Assembly (NCBI RefSeq): GCF_009695585.1 | Contig: NZ_VUNR01000023.1 | Coordinates: 1 to 46,933, forward strand | Length of the DNA: 46,933 nt | From: Anaerovibrio slackiae | GTDB taxonomy: Bacteria > Bacillota > Negativicutes > Selenomonadales > Selenomonadaceae | Direction: 5' to 3' | Shown here: piece by piece, positions 10,672 to 22,519 of the stretch | Numbering within the stretch: the stretch's first letter is position 1 | How the letters are laid out: each line of letters begins with the position of its first letter | Position numbers and translations under genes: made by a program | The notes under the pieces: generated by a model | Seen by the model: the letters and a program-made list of their open reading frames with translations, nothing else | Database searches by the model: none | What the model was told of the DNA's origin: nothing

Positions 10672-11075
10672 TTGCACTATACGTTATGCAACGGTTGGCA
10701 ATTGCAAGTTTCGTCAGCCTCCCGGCTCCCCCTTTTCAGGCTTGCTCGTAAAGTCAGAATTAGTTGCTACAGTTGCATACTAATTGAATGCAGTTGGATT
10801 ATTATGTGCATATCTGTTCAGACACAAAGAGGGACAGGTGCGGCATGTACCCAAAGAAAACCTTGAGTGCAGCCTCGCTTCTTAGCAAGTGCGAGCGTAA
10901 GCGATGCAGGAGCTTAGAAGCGCGAGGCTGTGCTAAGAGCGAGAGCGAGTTTTCTATGGGTACTGCCGCTACCTGTCCTTTTAATAATGTCTGAACAGAG
11001 TCCACGAACTATCAAACCATTTTAGTCAGTATGTGCACGAAGTAACAAACCGGCACTACGACAAACTGAAATTTA
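10672..11075 (+). repeat. Interspersed palindromic repeat, copy D
   Basis: Plus-oriented copy with the common core. Boxes TCTGTTCAGACA (10813-10824) and TGTCTGAACAGA (10988-10999) enclose the hairpin. The left flank carries CAGCCTCCCGGCTCCCCC and TTTTCAGGCTTGCTCGTAAAG; the tail ends ACAAACTGAAATTTA. It lies head-to-head with copy C across about 115 bp, directly upstream of the two-component operon. Confidence 0.86.
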
Positions 11076-11145
11076 CCATTTACATGGAATTTTCACCCAA
11101 CACTAGTAGAATGAAACTAGCTAAGTATGTGTGGAGGTTGATATT

Positions 11146-11820
11146 ATGCATGTTTTGCTGGCAGAGGATGATATGAAGCTGGGCAAGCTGATAAAGTACA
11201 TGCTGGAGCAGAATGGCATTTCTACCGAGTGGGTTACTACTGGCGATATGATTTATGATTATGCCATGTATGAGGACTATGATGTGCTGGTGCTGGACTG
11301 GATGATGCCGAAGATGTCCGGGGTGGATGCCTGCAAAAAGCTGCGCAGTGATGGCTATCAGAGGGCAATCCTGCTGCTGACAGCCCGTGATTCCATAGAG
11401 GACAGGGTGACGGGGCTGGATGCCGGGGCTGACGATTATCTGGTAAAGCCCTTTGAGTTTGCGGAGCTGATGGCGCGCCTGCGTGCCCTGGGAAGGCGCA
11501 GCAGCCAGAAAATCCAGCAGGATATGATGGACTTGGGGGATTTTACCTTGGACAGGACATCAAAGGTATTGGAAAAGGGGGAGCAGGTGATACAGCTTTC
11601 CCCTCGTGAATTCCAGATTTTTGACCTGCTGGTGCAAAATATGGGAATCGTGGTGCCACGGGATATTATTCTGGATAGAATCTGGGGACTTGAGTCAGAG
11701 GTAAGCTCCAACAATATCGATTCCTATGTAAAGCTTTTAAGGAAGAAGCTGGAGTCGGCTGACGGCCAGATGATTATAAGCACGATTCGGGGTGTTGGCT
11801 ATAAACTGGAAATTAAATAA
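11146..11820 (+). CDS. OmpR-family DNA-binding response regulator
   Basis: Two-component response regulator of 224 residues. The receiver domain has the acidic pair at D8/D9, phospho-acceptor D51 (VLVLDWMMP), the TAR switch threonine and K in LVKPF. The C-terminal winged helix (LSPREFQIFDLLVQN to STIRGVGYKLE) binds DNA. ATG 11146 is preceded by GGAGG; an in-frame start 15 bp upstream lacks this. It overlaps the kinase gene by about 29 bp. The signal and target genes are not indicated. Confidence 0.93.
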   Translation: MHVLLAEDDMKLGKLIKYMLEQNGISTEWVTTGDMIYDYAMYEDYDVLVLDWMMPKMSGVDACKKLRSDGYQRAILLLTARDSIEDRVTGLDAGADDYLVKPFEFAELMARLRALGRRSSQKIQQDMMDLGDFTLDRTSKVLEKGEQVIQLSPREFQIFDLLVQNMGIVVPRDIILDRIWGLESEVSSNNIDSYVKLLRKKLESADGQMIISTIRGVGYKLEIK

Positions 11821-13111
11821 GCATAAGCTGACCAATATTTTCTACAGGAGCCGCCTGAGGCTGACAGTGGCTTATACCACCCTGATGTTTTTGCTCTTTG
11901 CCCTTTTGATTGTTCTGAGCTATCGGGGGATGATCTGGGCGGTAAGCTCCGAGCAGGCACGGGAATTGTCCAGTACCGTGCAGGATGTGGCTTCAGGCGA
12001 GGCACTGATGATGCAATCCAATTTCTTTCCTGATGACCTGGGCTATCGGGAGAGGATGTTTTTCTATGCCTATGACAATACGGGGGAGCTGCGCCATTTT
12101 TCCAGGGCTCCCCAGCGGCTGGAGGATGAGGTGCTGGAGCTGATCAGGCACGGGAATGTGCCCTTTTCTGATGTGGCTGTCTTTGAGCATGAGGGCAATC
12201 CTGACAAGGTAATCATGATGACTGCCGCTTATGTGAAGATTAACGGCCAGAACGTGGGCGTAGTCTATCTTGGCAAGGACATTAATGCCCTGTACAAGGG
12301 GCTGACGAAGTTTTCCTATTTTCTGGGGATTGTAGCCCTGGTGGCCCTGGTGCTGGCTGCCATGGCAGGCTATTATATTGCCGGCTGTGTCATGGCACCT
12401 ATGCAGGCTGCCTATGACCGGCAGAAGCAGTTTACGGCAGATGCTTCCCATGAGCTGCGCACGCCTCTCAGCGTAGTTATGGCATCGGCTGACCTTCTCA
12501 GCAATGACCCGGCGGTGCAGTCGCCTTTTTTGCGGCAGGTGCTTGACGACGTAAAGGACGAGGTCAAGAAGATGAGCAAGCTGGTAGGTGATTTGCTCAT
12601 TATTGCCCGCAGCGACAATAACGTGGAAAGCCTCAATATGCAGGAATTCGATATGTCAGCTTCCCTGCGGCAGGTGCTGCGCAACATGCAGCCTCTGGCA
12701 GAGCAGAAGGATATTGCTTTGGTGGGCAATATAGCGGAGTCTATCCTGTGGGTAGGTGATGAGCAGAAAATCAGCCAGCTGATTACCATTTTGGTAGATA
12801 ATGCTGTCAAATACACTCAGAATTATGGCACTGTAACGGTGACAGCCGAGGTGCCGCGAGGGAAAAAGCTGCGGTTCAGCGTGGCTGATAACGGCATCGG
12901 GCTTGCCAAGGAGGATAAGGAGAAGATTTTTGGCAGGTTCTATCGGGTGGACAAGGCACGTTCCCGTCAGATGGGCGGTAACGGCCTGGGGCTTGCCATT
13001 GCTAAGGATATCGTTGACGTGCATCATGGCTACATTTATGTAGATAGTGAATTGGGCAAGGGGACCACCTTTACAGTGGAATTGTCCCTGCCGAAAAAAA
13101 TGGGAAAATAA
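11792..13111 (+). CDS. Membrane sensor histidine kinase
   Basis: Partner of the preceding regulator. Transmembrane segments lie near residues 24-46 and 171-195, flanking an extracytoplasmic sensor region of about 125 residues with no recognised fold. The dimerisation domain has the phospho-accepting His at residue 220 (ASHELRTPLS). The ATPase domain has an N box (LVDNAVKYT), G1 (DNGIGL), F (FGRFYR) and G2 (GGNGLGLAI). The GTG start at 11792 inside the regulator is the best available; TTG 11795 is an alternative, and no ATG precedes the first membrane segment. Inner membrane, signal unknown. Confidence 0.92.
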   Translation: MLAINWKLNKHKLTNIFYRSRLRLTVAYTTLMFLLFALLIVLSYRGMIWAVSSEQARELSSTVQDVASGEALMMQSNFFPDDLGYRERMFFYAYDNTGELRHFSRAPQRLEDEVLELIRHGNVPFSDVAVFEHEGNPDKVIMMTAAYVKINGQNVGVVYLGKDINALYKGLTKFSYFLGIVALVALVLAAMAGYYIAGCVMAPMQAAYDRQKQFTADASHELRTPLSVVMASADLLSNDPAVQSPFLRQVLDDVKDEVKKMSKLVGDLLIIARSDNNVESLNMQEFDMSASLRQVLRNMQPLAEQKDIALVGNIAESILWVGDEQKISQLITILVDNAVKYTQNYGTVTVTAEVPRGKKLRFSVADNGIGLAKEDKEKIFGRFYRVDKARSRQMGGNGLGLAIAKDIVDVHHGYIYVDSELGKGTTFTVELSLPKKMGK

Positions 13112-13113
13112 TT

Positions 13114-13187
13114 AGTCAAAAAGACAAAAAGCGATTGACTTTTTGTCTTTTTGTTTTATAATAGATACAGAAAGTCAAAAAGACAAA
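13114..13187 (+). promoter_or_regulatory. clpB promoter with three CtsR-like operators
   Basis: Promoter TTGACT (13135-13140), 16-bp spacer, TATAAT (13157-13162). Three copies of a 15-bp motif surround it: AGTCAAAAAGACAAA at 13114-13128 and 13173-13187 on the plus strand, and AGACAAAAAGTCAAT on the minus strand at 13134-13148, overlapping the -35. Each is two CtsR-type heptads (RGTCAAA-like) separated by one base; the usual spacing is three. The first two also form an A/T-rich inverted repeat that might terminate kinase transcription. CtsR as the regulator is inferred from the matching motif at ctsR (28672-28715). Confidence 0.75.
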
Positions 13188-13244
13188 CTAACCATCATGT
13201 ATCAAGCATTGGCGTGATTGTATTAGAAAGGTGGAGAATAAGAT

Positions 13245-15818
<2,574 letters not shown>

Positions 15819-15871
15819 AGCCATGGTGTTGGCTGATGTACATGTCAGGCAACAAAAATCACATCTGGTAC

Positions 15872-15900
15872 TTGAATTTTGTGTGAATATTTGCTATACT
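15872..15900 (+). promoter_or_regulatory. leuA promoter
   Basis: TTGAAT (15872-15877), 17-bp spacer, TATACT (15895-15900). The transcript would begin near 15907 and run through the T-box leader. Confidence 0.7.
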
Positions 15901-15929
15901 TTTACTCACGCAAGTAAATATGCGAAATG

Positions 15930-16226
15930 CTTTGATGGGGAGTAGTAGCGTGGGCTGAGTTTTCCAGAGAGCTGCCGGGTGGTGCGAGGCAGCAGGCAGG
16001 CCGATGTGAACTGGCCCCGGAGCAGCCCGCTGAAATGCTGATCGGTGTTATGGCATGGTTGTGCTATGATATGGTGGCGGCATGGTAGGCGGTGCCGGGA
16101 ACTGGCCGTTACAGCAGGAGGATATGCATGTATCCGTAATGAGTGCGCACAGGCTTTGTGCGAAGATGAGTGGTACCACGGAGTTTTCGGGCTTCGTCTC
16201 TGTAAAAGGAGACGGAGCCTTTTTAT
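15930..16226 (+). ncRNA. T-box leader, leucine specifier (CTG)
   Basis: tRNA-sensing leader ahead of leuA. Stem I has the AGAGAGCTG element near 15966 and GGTGCGAGG near 15981. The specifier loop reads GTGAA then CTG (16011-16013), a leucine codon. The T-box bulge GTGGTACCACGG is at about 16170-16181. The terminator GGCTTCGTCTC / GGAGACGGAGCC followed by TTTTT ends near 16225. Uncharged tRNA-Leu should stabilise the antiterminator and let leuA be transcribed, which fits its role in leucine synthesis. Confidence 0.92.
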
Positions 16227-16300
16227 ATGCCCGGTCTCCGAGGGTTGATATGTAGTTGGGCAGGATTTTGCCTGCCGAGGATTAAAAGGAGAGATTTGTA

Positions 16301-17965
16301 ATGGAAAATGTAAAGAAGTATCATGAAGGATATTTTATGCCGCCGACCATTGACCTGAGCTGGGCTTACAAGCAGCACCCGGACAAGGCACCAACCTGGT
16401 GCTCCGTTGACCTCAGGGATGGCAACCAGGCACTGATTATCCCAATGAGCCTGGATGAGAAGATTGAGTTCTTCAAGATGCTGGTGCAGGTGGGCTTCAA
16501 GGAGATTGAGGTGGGTTTCCCGGCTGCTTCTGAGACTGAGTATATGTTCCTGCGCCGCCTGGTGGAGGAAGACCTGATTCCTGATGATGTGACCGTGCAG
16601 GTGCTTACCCAGGCCCGTGAGCATATCATCAAGAAGACCTTTGAGGCACTGGAGGGTGTCAAGAATGCCATTGTCCACGTGTATAACTCCACCTCTTTGG
16701 CACAGCGTCAGCAGGTGTTCCGCAAGGACAAGGAGGAAATCAAGCAGATAGCCATTGAGGGGGCGAAGCTCCTGAAGAAGCTGACGGAGGAAGCAGGGGC
16801 CAACTACCGCTTTGAGTATTCCCCGGAGAGCTTTACCGGCACCGAGCCTGAGTATGCCCTGGAGGTGTGCAATGCCGTGCTGGATGTATGGCAGCCGACA
16901 CCTGACCGCAAGGCGATTATCAACATACCTGTAACTGTGGAAATGTCCATGCCTCACATCTATGCCATGCAGGTGGCGTATATTTCCCAGAACCTGAAAT
17001 ACCGTGATGCGGTGGAGCTGTCCCTGCATCCGCATAACGACCGGGGCTGCGGTGTGGCTGACTCAGAGCTGGGCATCCTGGCAGGTGCTGACCGCATCGA
17101 GGGAACTCTGTTCGGCAATGGCGAGCGTACCGGCAATGCGGATATTGTCACCATTGCCATGAATATGTATGTACTGGGGGTAGACCCTGGACTGGATTTC
17201 AGCAACCTGCCTGATCTGGTTGACCTCTATGAGAAGGTTACCCGTATGCGTGTCCATGAGCGCCAGCCTTATGCCGGTGCCTTGGTATTTGCAGCTTTCT
17301 CCGGCTCCCATCAGGATGCTATTGCCAAGGGCATGAAGTGGCGTGAGGAGCAGGACCCTGACCATTGGACTGTGCCGTATCTGCCTATTGACCCTCATGA
17401 TGTAGGTCGTGAATATGAGGCTGATGTTATCCGCATCAACAGCCAGTCCGGCAAGGGGGGCGTTGCTTATATCATGGAGCAGAAGTATGGTATTTCTATG
17501 CCGAAGAAGATGCGTGAGGATTTTGGCTATTGCGTCAAGGGGGTATCCGACCACAAGCACAAGGAGCTGCTGGGTGATGAAATCTATCAGATTTTCCAGG
17601 ATGAGTATGTGAATGTCAGCGAGCCGTACAAGCTGATTGACTTCAGCCTGAAAAAAGAGGTGGACGGCACCCGTACCGGCTATGTGGAGCTGGAAATCAA
17701 CGGCAAGCCGACTGTCTTCAAGGCAAAGGGCAACGGTCGCCTGGATGCCATCAGCAATGCTATTCAGGAAAATACCGATGTGCGCTACAGCAACCTCATT
17801 TACAGTGAGCATGCCCTGGAGATAGGCTCCACCTCCCGTGCTATGGCATATATCGGCGTGACTGCTCCGGATGGGACTATTACCTGGGGTGCCGGGATGG
17901 ATACGGATGTTATGTCTGCTTCGGTTATGGCGCTGTTCAGTGCTATTAATCGCATGAAGGTGTGA
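16301..17965 (+). CDS. leuA: 2-isopropylmalate synthase (long LeuA2 type)
   Basis: Condenses acetyl-CoA with 2-oxoisovalerate, the first step of leucine synthesis. The catalytic TIM barrel starts around residue 35 with SVDLRDGNQAL and has the metal ligands HPHNDRGCG near 247 and GNGERTGNADI. The C-terminal regulatory domain (about 430-554) ends in MSASVMALFSAINRMKV. At 554 residues it matches the actinobacterial-like LeuA2 class. AAGGAGAG precedes the ATG. It appears monocistronic, leucine-controlled by the T-box. The TGA is followed at once by repeat copy E. Confidence 0.95.
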   Translation: MENVKKYHEGYFMPPTIDLSWAYKQHPDKAPTWCSVDLRDGNQALIIPMSLDEKIEFFKMLVQVGFKEIEVGFPAASETEYMFLRRLVEEDLIPDDVTVQVLTQAREHIIKKTFEALEGVKNAIVHVYNSTSLAQRQQVFRKDKEEIKQIAIEGAKLLKKLTEEAGANYRFEYSPESFTGTEPEYALEVCNAVLDVWQPTPDRKAIINIPVTVEMSMPHIYAMQVAYISQNLKYRDAVELSLHPHNDRGCGVADSELGILAGADRIEGTLFGNGERTGNADIVTIAMNMYVLGVDPGLDFSNLPDLVDLYEKVTRMRVHERQPYAGALVFAAFSGSHQDAIAKGMKWREEQDPDHWTVPYLPIDPHDVGREYEADVIRINSQSGKGGVAYIMEQKYGISMPKKMREDFGYCVKGVSDHKHKELLGDEIYQIFQDEYVNVSEPYKLIDFSLKKEVDGTRTGYVELEINGKPTVFKAKGNGRLDAISNAIQENTDVRYSNLIYSEHALEIGSTSRAMAYIGVTAPDGTITWGAGMDTDVMSASVMALFSAINRMKV

Positions 17966-18359
17966 ATTTCAGTTTGTCGTAGTGCCGGTTTGTTACTTCG
18001 TGCACATACTGACTGAAATGGTTTGATAGTTAGTGGACTCTGTTCAGACATTATAAAGGGACAGGTAGCGGCAGTACCCATAGAAAACTCGCTCTCGCTC
18101 TTAGCACAGCCTCGCGCTTCTAAGCTCCTGCGTCGCTTACGCTCGCACTCGCTAAGAAGCGAGGCTGCACTCAAGGTTTTCTTTGGGTACATGCCGCACC
18201 TGTCCCTCTTTGTGTCTGAACAGATATGCACATAGTTATCAACTATACTCTGCTGTACGCTACCAAGGTAATCAATCTGACTTTACGAAAAAGCTGAAAA
18301 GGGGGAGCCGGGAGGCTGACGAAACTTGCTATTGCCGACCGCTGTATAAACTGAAATTT
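17966..18359 (-). repeat. Interspersed palindromic repeat, copy E (most complete)
   Basis: The type copy. It starts ATTTCAGTTT on the base after the leuA stop and ends AAACTGAAATTT (18348-18359), so it has short terminal inverted repeats. A perfect 12-bp inverted pair, TCTGTTCAGACA (18039-18050) and TGTCTGAACAGA (18213-18224), encloses a 186-bp hairpin whose arms pair GGGACAGGT with ACCTGTCCC, GTACCCA with TGGGTAC and AGAAAAC with GTTTTCT. The apical half holds CGCTCTCGCTCTTAGC and the nested GCCTCGCGCTTCT / AGAAGCGAGGC pairing. The right flank has GAGCCGGGAGGCTGACGAAA. MITE-like; no transposase gene is inside. Confidence 0.9.
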
Positions 18360-18365
18360 AACTTC

Positions 18366-18394
18366 TTGACTTTAATCTTAATAATTCGTAAAAT
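18366..18394 (+). promoter_or_regulatory. rny promoter
   Basis: TTGACT (18366-18371), 17-bp spacer, TAAAAT (18389-18394), starting seven bases after the end of repeat copy E. Confidence 0.7.
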
Positions 18395-18482
18395 AGAATG
18401 GTATGGTTGTGTGTAGTCACAGCCGCTAAATGATAATTAACGCCATGAGATGGCAAAAAAATTTTAGAAGGGGAGGTGTGTT

Positions 18483-20021
18483 ATTATCATTGAGATTATA
18501 CTTGCAGCAGTTGTTGCCCTGGCGGCAGGCGGTGCTGGGGGCTATATGATGCGCAAGCAGGCTGCTGAGAAGCAGATCGGCTCTGCCGAGGAGGAAGCAA
18601 AGCGCATTATCAGAGCCGCAGAGTCCAAGGGTGAGGCTGCAAAGAAGGAAAAGCTGTTAGAAGCAAAGGAAGACGTACATCGTCTTCGTCAGGAATTAGA
18701 TCGTGAAACCCGTGACCGCCGCAATGAATTGCAGCGGCAGGAGCGCCGTCTGGTATCCAAGGAGGAGAACCTTGACCGCAAGCTGGACTCCATGGAAAAG
18801 AAGGAGGAGGCCATTGCTGCCAAGGAAGCCAAGCTGGAAAAGAGTCAGGCTGCCATCAATGAGCTGCACGAGAAGCAGAAGACGGAGCTGGAGCGCATTT
18901 CCAGCCTGACCACGGAAGAAGCAAAGACCATGCTGCTGGCCGAGGTCGAGGAGGAGCTGCAGCACGAGAAGGCAATGATGATTAAGGATTATGAGCAGCA
19001 GACCAAGGACGAGGCTGAAAAGAAGGCACGGAATATTATTTCCATGGCGATTCAGCGCTGTGCTGCTGACCATGTGGCAGAAACTACGGTTTCTGTGGTA
19101 GCATTGCCGAATGACGAGATGAAGGGACGCATTATCGGCCGTGAGGGGCGCAATATCCGCGCTCTTGAGACCATGACCGGCATTGACCTGATTATTGATG
19201 ATACCCCGGAGGCTGTTATCCTGTCGGGCTTTGACCCGGTACGCCGTGAGGTGGCAAGGATTGCCCTGGAGAAGCTGATTGCTGATGGCCGTATTCATCC
19301 TACCAGCATTGAGGATATGGTGAAGAAAGCCCGCCGGGAGGTGGAGCAGCGCATCAAGGAGGCCGGTGAGCAGGCTACCTTTGATACAGGCGTGCACGGG
19401 CTGCACCCTGAGCTGGTAAGGCTTCTGGGGCGTCTGCGCTATCGCACCAGCTATGGCCAGAATGTGCTCAATCACTCCGTGGAGGTATCCCACCTGGCAG
19501 GCATGATGGCTGCGGAGCTGGGGGTGGATGTAATGCTGGCAAAGCGTGCCGGCCTTATCCACGATATTGGCAAGTCCATCGATAACGAGGTGGAGGGCAC
19601 CCATGTTACTATCGGTGCAGATGTGGCCAAGAAGTACCGTGAGTCCAAGGATGTCATCAATGCCATTATGGCACATCATGGTGATGTGGAGCCGAATACG
19701 GTGGAGGCTGTGCTGGTGGCTGCGGCAGATGCCGTTTCTGCTGCCCGTCCTGGGGCACGCCGTGAGAGCCTGGAGGCATACCTGAAGCGTCTTACCCGCC
19801 TGGAGGAGATTGCCGAGGGCTTCAGCGGTGTTGAGCGCTGCTTTGCCATTCAGGCAGGCCGCGAAATCCGCGTGATGGTCAAGCCGGATAAGGTTGACGA
19901 TGCAGGTGCCATTACTTTGGCTCACGATATTGTCAAGAAGATTGAGGCTGAGCTGGAATACCCTGGCCAGATAAAGGCTACTATTATCCGTGAAACCCGT
20001 GTAGTTGATTACGCGAAATAA
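18483..20021 (+). CDS. rny: Ribonuclease Y (membrane-anchored endoribonuclease); probable ATT start
   Basis: Initiates mRNA decay in Firmicutes. From 18483 the protein is 512 residues: a transmembrane anchor ([20 protein letters not shown]), a long coiled coil (about 25-200), a KH domain with [12 protein letters not shown] near 215, and an HD domain with LIHDIGK and AHHGD. The end [11 protein letters not shown] is typical. The first ATG (18546) would delete the anchor. Upstream in frame, back to the TAG at 18465, there is no ATG, GTG or TTG. ATT at 18483 sits six bases after GGAGG (18472-18476). A non-AUG start or a small sequence error is therefore likely. Confidence 0.9.
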   Translation: MIIEIILAAVVALAAGGAGGYMMRKQAAEKQIGSAEEEAKRIIRAAESKGEAAKKEKLLEAKEDVHRLRQELDRETRDRRNELQRQERRLVSKEENLDRKLDSMEKKEEAIAAKEAKLEKSQAAINELHEKQKTELERISSLTTEEAKTMLLAEVEEELQHEKAMMIKDYEQQTKDEAEKKARNIISMAIQRCAADHVAETTVSVVALPNDEMKGRIIGREGRNIRALETMTGIDLIIDDTPEAVILSGFDPVRREVARIALEKLIADGRIHPTSIEDMVKKARREVEQRIKEAGEQATFDTGVHGLHPELVRLLGRLRYRTSYGQNVLNHSVEVSHLAGMMAAELGVDVMLAKRAGLIHDIGKSIDNEVEGTHVTIGADVAKKYRESKDVINAIMAHHGDVEPNTVEAVLVAAADAVSAARPGARRESLEAYLKRLTRLEEIAEGFSGVERCFAIQAGREIRVMVKPDKVDDAGAITLAHDIVKKIEAELEYPGQIKATIIRETRVVDYAK

Positions 20022-20037
20022 TTATTGGCAAATGAGT

Positions 20038-20069
20038 GGGGCTGTTGTCGTGGGATGGCAGCTCCTTTT
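20038..20069 (+). terminator. Possible weak terminator after rny
   Basis: GGGGCTG (20038-20044) can pair with CAGCTCC (20059-20065) with one G-U pair, followed by TTTT. The stem is short and the loop 14 bases. Confidence 0.4.
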
Positions 20070-20187
20070 CATTAAATATAGCAGGTTAAAGTTTTGGCTG
20101 AAAAGATAAGTATTGCAGTTTATTTTGGAATGTTGGATAATTGGTAATAGATAGTAATCTTCGTCAGGATTGAAAAGGAGGAAGATT

Positions 20188-20697
20188 ATGGGCGAGAATA
20201 AAACAGGAGTTACTCCCAGCGAGGCATCAATGGATGGCATTCAGCTGGTGGCATCTATTTTGATGTGCTTTCCTGAAATGGCAAAGGTAACGCTGGATTC
20301 CGAGGATAGCGGTGTCTGGCTTGATTTTACACTGAAGGATGTTCCCACAGAGGAACGCATGAAGAAAGCTGACAAGGTGATTACTGACAGCATGAGGCTT
20401 TACCACGAATTGGAGGGATTCAGCAGGGCCAGGCTGGCGTTTTTCTACGCCAAGGGGGTGCTGCGCATTTTCCGTGACATAGATAGCCTGACCAGGGCTG
20501 AGCTGGATATTCTGGTGAGTATCATCCGGGATCATTTCAGTGATTTGCTGCTGGCTGATACCGTGAACAATATTGATGAGGATGTGCTTTTTAATCAGTC
20601 AGAGATGATTGACCACAGGATACGTTTTCTGAGAACAAACCATATCCATGAGAATATGGTGGGTATCCGTGAGGAAGGCAGGGTAATGGTCTATTAA
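20188..20697 (+). CDS. Conserved-looking hypothetical protein between rny and ymdB
   Basis: I do not recognise this 169-residue protein. It is soluble, acidic, has no signal peptide or membrane segment, and is predicted mixed alpha/beta. The middle has a helical stretch RMKKADKVITDSMRLYHELEG and a regular DSLTRAELDILVSIIRDHF. ATG 20188 is preceded by AAGGAGG; an in-frame start 18 bp upstream overlaps that site and is rejected. It ends 18 bp before ymdB and probably shares its transcript. A link to RNA turnover or to YmdB signalling is only a guess from position. Confidence 0.8.
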   Translation: MGENKTGVTPSEASMDGIQLVASILMCFPEMAKVTLDSEDSGVWLDFTLKDVPTEERMKKADKVITDSMRLYHELEGFSRARLAFFYAKGVLRIFRDIDSLTRAELDILVSIIRDHFSDLLLADTVNNIDEDVLFNQSEMIDHRIRFLRTNHIHENMVGIREEGRVMVY

Positions 20698-20715
20698 GCA
20701 CCGGGAGGAAATAGG

Positions 20716-21492
20716 TTGAAGATTTTAATTACAGGTGACGTGGTAGGGCGCACAGGCCGCAGGGCCTTTGACCGCTATACCAGGGAGCTGAAGCAGAGCA
20801 GGGGCATTGACCTGGTGATTGTGAATGGCGAGAATTCTGCCGGGGGCAAGGGCATCAGCCGCAAGTCCCTGGATGAGCTGTACAGGGGGGGCGCGGATAT
20901 CGTGACCTCCGGCAACCACATCTGGGATAACAGGGAAGTATACGGCTTTATTGATGATGAGCCGTATCTGGTGCGGCCTGCCAACTATCCGGAGGGGGCG
21001 CCTGGCAAGGGCTGGTGCATTTATCCCTTCCGCTCCGCCAATGTGGCAGTCATCAACTTGTCAGGCAGGGCTTTTATGCCTGAGATGGATTGCCCTTTTC
21101 AGAAGATAGAGGACATCCTGGCGGAGATTGGCGACCAGGCGGATATTTTTATCCTGGATTTTCATGCGGAGACCACCTCGGAAAAGATGGCCATGGGCTT
21201 TTACCTGGATGGCAGGGTGCAGGCAGTGGTGGGAACCCATACCCATGTGCAGACTGCCGATGCCAGGATTCTGCCTCAGGGGACGGCATATATTACAGAC
21301 CTGGGCATGTGCGGTCCCTGGGACTCCGTGCTGGGGGTAAAGCCTGAGATAATCATCAAGAAGTTCACTACCTGCATGCCGGTGCGGTTTGAGCTGGCAG
21401 AAGGGCCTGCCGTTTACTCGGCGCTGCTGGTGGAGATTGATGATGCCTCGAAGAAGGCGGTAAAGGTGGAGCGGATTTTGCTCAACGAGTGA
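20716..21492 (+). CDS. ymdB: YmdB-type metallophosphoesterase (TIGR00282 family)
   Basis: Dinuclear-metal phosphodiesterase; Bacillus YmdB hydrolyses cyclic nucleotides and affects biofilm and motility choice. Metal-site motifs are GDVVG with D8, VNGENSA with E39/N40, SGNHIWD with N67/H68, then DFHAETTSEK and GTHTHVQTAD. The TDLGMCGPWDSVLG segment is characteristic of the family. At 258 residues it is full length. Start is TTG 20716 with GGGAGGAA upstream. Clustering with rny matches the Bacillus rny-ymdB order; spoVS is not here. Confidence 0.93.
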   Translation: MKILITGDVVGRTGRRAFDRYTRELKQSRGIDLVIVNGENSAGGKGISRKSLDELYRGGADIVTSGNHIWDNREVYGFIDDEPYLVRPANYPEGAPGKGWCIYPFRSANVAVINLSGRAFMPEMDCPFQKIEDILAEIGDQADIFILDFHAETTSEKMAMGFYLDGRVQAVVGTHTHVQTADARILPQGTAYITDLGMCGPWDSVLGVKPEIIIKKFTTCMPVRFELAEGPAVYSALLVEIDDASKKAVKVERILLNE

Positions 21493-21606
21493 TGCTGTCA
21501 TTTGGCAGGTATTTGAGGAAAAATTTTTCCACAAGCAGGATTTTTTCAATAGAAAGCGAATATACAGAATATACGAAGGTATAACTATAACTAGAGGTAT
21601 AAACTG

Positions 21607-22434
21607 ATGTCAAGCGATTTACATACCCACACCAGCTGTTCCGATGGCCTGCTGGCTCCGGAGGAGCTGGTGGAGGCTGCCAAGGAAGCCGGGCTTAGCT
21701 ATATTGCTATTACGGATCACGATACGGTGGCAGGATTGCACCAGCTCTATGAGCAGGGGCTTTATCCCCAGCCGGGCATAAGGATTATTCCGGGCATTGA
21801 GTTCAGTGCCCATCATGAGACCAGTGAGATTCACATTCTTGGGTACAACATCGACATATACAACAAGGAACTGGGGGACAGGCTCAACGATGTGGTTGAG
21901 GGGCGCTGGACCAGGTTTTCTACTATGGTGGAGAAGCTGCAGGGGCTGGGCTATGATATAAACGAGACTGATGTGCTGGAGATTGCCGATGGCAGCACCT
22001 CCATCAGCCGGTCCCATATTGCTCAGACCATGGTGAAGAAAGGTTATTTTCCGACTGTGGCAGATACTTTTGCCCAGCTTCTGGAAAAGGGCAAGCCTGC
22101 CTATGTTTCCCACTACCGCCTGGAGCCGGAGGAGATTATCGACCTGATAAAGAACAGCGGCGGTACGCCGGTGCTGGCACATCCCAAGCTGGTGAAGGAT
22201 GATGAGCTGGTAGAGGAGCTGCTGAAAAAGGGCATCGAGGGCATTGAGGCCATTTATCCCCGCCATACGGATGAGGATACCAGGCGGTATCTGGAAATGG
22301 CGGACAAGTATCATCTGCTGGTGACGGGCGGCTCGGATTTTCATGGCATTGCAGGCAGGCTGCCAAAATTCCTGGGGGAGTTTACGGTGCCTGATGAGTA
22401 TGCGGAGGAGCTGTACCGGGAGCCGGAGCTGTAA
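21607..22434 (+). CDS. PHP-domain phosphoesterase (YciV/TrpH-like)
   Basis: Metal-dependent phosphoesterase of 275 residues. N-terminal SSDLHTHTSCSDG supplies H6, H8 and D13; AITDHDT and the later SGGTPVLAHPKL and GGSDFHG complete the metal site of the PHP family. Relatives hydrolyse nucleoside 3',5'-bisphosphates or trim short RNA 5' ends. That would suit a neighbourhood with rny and ymdB, but the substrate here is inferred only. The ATG at 21607 follows ACTAGAGGTATAAACTG. The 114 bp upstream are AT-rich and may hold its promoter, but none is clear. Confidence 0.88.
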   Translation: MSSDLHTHTSCSDGLLAPEELVEAAKEAGLSYIAITDHDTVAGLHQLYEQGLYPQPGIRIIPGIEFSAHHETSEIHILGYNIDIYNKELGDRLNDVVEGRWTRFSTMVEKLQGLGYDINETDVLEIADGSTSISRSHIAQTMVKKGYFPTVADTFAQLLEKGKPAYVSHYRLEPEEIIDLIKNSGGTPVLAHPKLVKDDELVEELLKKGIEGIEAIYPRHTDEDTRRYLEMADKYHLLVTGGSDFHGIAGRLPKFLGEFTVPDEYAEELYREPEL

Positions 22435-22519
22435 GGATATTGCTGCTGCGCAAATTGGGATAAGCAGGTTAGAGTTTTAGCTGTTGCAGGGCGTGACAGG
22501 GAGTTTGGAGGATATTATT

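Noticed and set aside
10802-11005. Open frame of about 65-79 codons recurring in repeat copies D, E, H and I (10802-11005 minus, 18023-18235 plus, 35056-35292 plus, 36820-37056 minus) with a similar predicted peptide
   Set aside because: It reads straight through the hairpin, has no ribosome site, and is not kept in variant copies C, F and G. The similarity follows from near-identical DNA, not from protein-level selection.
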